From: Sedimentisphaerales bacterium
Lineage (GTDB): Bacteria > Planctomycetota > Phycisphaerae > Sedimentisphaerales > SM23-30
DNA: 6,346 nucleotides
Direction of reading: 5' to 3'
Assembly (NCBI GenBank): GCA_030640865.1
Contig: DAOWIP010000401.1
Location: 1-6,346 of the forward strand
Shown: piece after piece, positions 5,728-6,346 of the stretch
Layout: each line of letters opens with the position of its first letter
Position numbering within the stretch: the stretch's first letter is position 1
Position numbers and translations under genes: made by a program
The notes under the pieces: model-generated
What the model was told of the DNA's origin: nothing
Seen by the model: only the letters and a program-made list of their open reading frames with translations
The model's database searches: none

Positions 5728-5769
5728 TATATACTAATTTAATACTAATTTATTCAAAATTAGTATATA
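5728..5769. promoter_or_regulatory. Perfect 13-bp inverted repeat with embedded 11-bp tandem repeat upstream of the MazG-like gene
   Basis: Left arm TATATACTAATTT (5728-5740) and right arm AAATTAGTATATA (5757-5769) are perfect complements, separated by 16 bases. ATACTAATTTA also occurs twice back to back (5731-5741, 5742-5752), so there are two direct copies and one inverted copy of the same core. The right edge makes a TATACT -10-like hexamer (5766-5771), about 49 bases before the ATG at 5820, without a convincing -35. There is no T-tract after it, so it is not a typical terminator. An operator or activator site in the 188-bp HIT-mazG gap is the best guess; the gap otherwise holds only AT-rich sequence with no gene. 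Confidence 0.5.
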
Positions 5770-5819
5770 CTCTAACTGTTAAACGATTTATCATCGTGTT
5801 TGAAAGGGCAGGTCTGGCC

Positions 5820-6083
5820 ATGACAATTAAGGAATTTCAGGAAATTATCAGTGAAAAATATGGTCAGCGGGACCGCCAGCGTGGTACTCCCGCCACATTT
5901 CTCTGGTTTATCGAGGAGGTTGGGGAGCTTGCCACCGCCCTGGCCGGCGACGACCATGACAATAAAATAGAAGAGTTTGGCGACGTCTTCGCCTGGCTTT
6001 GTACTCTGGCCAACATCAATGATGTCGATCTCGAACAGGCCGTCCAAAAATACCGCGGCAACGACCATCTCGGCTTTAAGTAG
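5820..6083 (+). CDS. MazG-like nucleotide pyrophosphohydrolase
   Basis: An 87-residue all-alpha NTP-PPase domain protein. The metal-binding signature is complete: EEVGE (Glu32, Glu33, Glu36) on the first motif helix, and EEFGD (Glu52, Asp55) on the second, with a spacing typical of MazG. KEFQEIISEKYGQRDRQRGTPATFLWF (split here as KEFQ, YGQRDRQRG and TFLWF) matches the single-domain version found near lysS in several bacteria. Such enzymes hydrolyse NTPs or dNTPs to the monophosphate and pyrophosphate, clearing non-canonical or excess nucleotides. Relatives I recall often carry a Cys-rich tail after the KY motif; here the protein stops at KYRGNDHLGFK, without cysteines. ATG at 5820 is preferred over GTG at 5796, because AGGT (5810-5813) lies six bases upstream and the domain starts directly after it. 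The closely related neighbour is lysS, 104 bases on. Confidence 0.88.
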   Translation: MTIKEFQEIISEKYGQRDRQRGTPATFLWFIEEVGELATALAGDDHDNKIEEFGDVFAWLCTLANINDVDLEQAVQKYRGNDHLGFK

Positions 6084-6113
6084 GACAAGCCCCCCCGCAA
6101 CACATAGGTAATT

Positions 6114-6145
6114 TCACTCTTATACTCTTACACCCATACACTCAT
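6114..6145 (-). repeat. Third octamer array, between the MazG-like gene and lysS
   Basis: Four octamers in register: TCACTCTT, ATACTCTT, ACACCCAT, ACACTCAT. Same family and same orientation as the array at 5011-5071. It ends six bases before the -35 box of lysS. There is no four-helix-bundle gene next to this copy, so the array family is not tied strictly to that gene. Confidence 0.75.
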
Positions 6146-6150
6146 TTCCC

Positions 6151-6178
6151 TTGACTTGTAATTATTTACACATACTAT
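6151..6178 (+). promoter_or_regulatory. Candidate lysS promoter
   Basis: TTGACT (6151-6156, five of six) is followed by a 16-base spacer and TACTAT (6173-6178, four of six, keeping the key T1, A2 and T6). The predicted transcript start, about 6184-6186, is only two to four bases before the ATG at 6188, so the transcript would be practically leaderless. Confidence 0.55.
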
Positions 6179-6187
6179 AGATGAACT

Positions 6188-6346
6188 ATGGAACAAAAAC
6201 ACAACATTAACGAATACGAACAGGCTCGCTTAGAGAAGCGGGAAAAACTTTGCGAACTCGGTGTGGACCCTTACGGCGGCAAATTCTCCCAGGCTGAACC
6301 CTTCGAGGACATCTCAGCCAGATACGATCCGGAAAACGAACAACAG
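6188..6346 (+). CDS. lysS: Lysyl-tRNA synthetase (class II), partial 5' end
   Basis: The frame is open for 53 codons from ATG at 6188 to the window edge; the rest is missing. The N-terminus reads NEYEQARLEKREKLCELGVDPYGGKF, of which RLEKREKLCELGVDPYGG is the hallmark helix leading into the OB-fold anticodon-binding domain of bacterial class II LysRS. LysRS charges tRNA-Lys in the cytoplasm and can also form Ap4A. Catalytic motifs 1 to 3 lie beyond the window. An ATG at 6181 is in another frame and stops after nine codons. No Shine-Dalgarno is visible in the short stretch before 6188, consistent with a leaderless message from the promoter just upstream. No T-box leader is present. Confidence 0.85.
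   Translation, partial: MEQKHNINEYEQARLEKREKLCELGVDPYGGKFSQAEPFEDISARYDPENEQQ

Overview
The window looks like chromosomal DNA of an uncultured Gram-negative-type bacterium with mixed base composition. The DUF2092-redoxin fusion, the small ribbon-helix-helix regulator ending in LGY, and the 'TFLWFIEEVGEL' MazG-like enzyme next to lysS are combinations I associate with Planctomycetota (Phycisphaerae-like). That placement is inference from recall, not from a search.

Left part (1-3317, minus strand): the 5' part of a secreted DUF2092-redoxin protein runs off the left edge. Upstream of it is a 77-residue ribbon-helix-helix (RHH) regulator with a clear promoter and three 11-bp phased repeats in its leader. 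Further upstream is a full-length CstA-type peptide/pyruvate transporter. The 173-bp gap at 3318-3490 holds two divergent promoter candidates, one for cstA and one for the rightward genes.

Right part (3491-6346, plus strand): an exported SurA/PrsA-like parvulin protein, a small four-helix-bundle (S23/23S rRNA intervening-sequence family) protein, a HIT-family Ap4A phosphorylase-like hydrolase, a MazG-like nucleotide pyrophosphohydrolase, and the start of lysyl-tRNA synthetase (lysS). HIT and MazG-like enzymes are both nucleotide-clearing housekeeping functions. Dinucleoside polyphosphates of the Ap4A type are by-products of aminoacyl-tRNA synthetases such as LysRS, so HIT-mazG-lysS is a plausible functional neighbourhood.

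The most unusual feature is a set of short-period arrays. Octamer arrays (unit AWGRGTRT) flank the four-helix-bundle gene in inverted orientation at 4572-4622 and 5011-5071. A third array of the same family lies at 6114-6145. Unrelated short-period arrays lie at 899-946 (period about 8) and 1353-1380 (period 7). Three of these arrays run into the 3' end of a gene and supply its stop codon. The four-helix-bundle gene plus its inverted arrays may be a small mobile or passenger unit inserted between the parvulin and HIT genes. No recombinase, reverse transcriptase, CRISPR array, tRNA or rRNA is visible.
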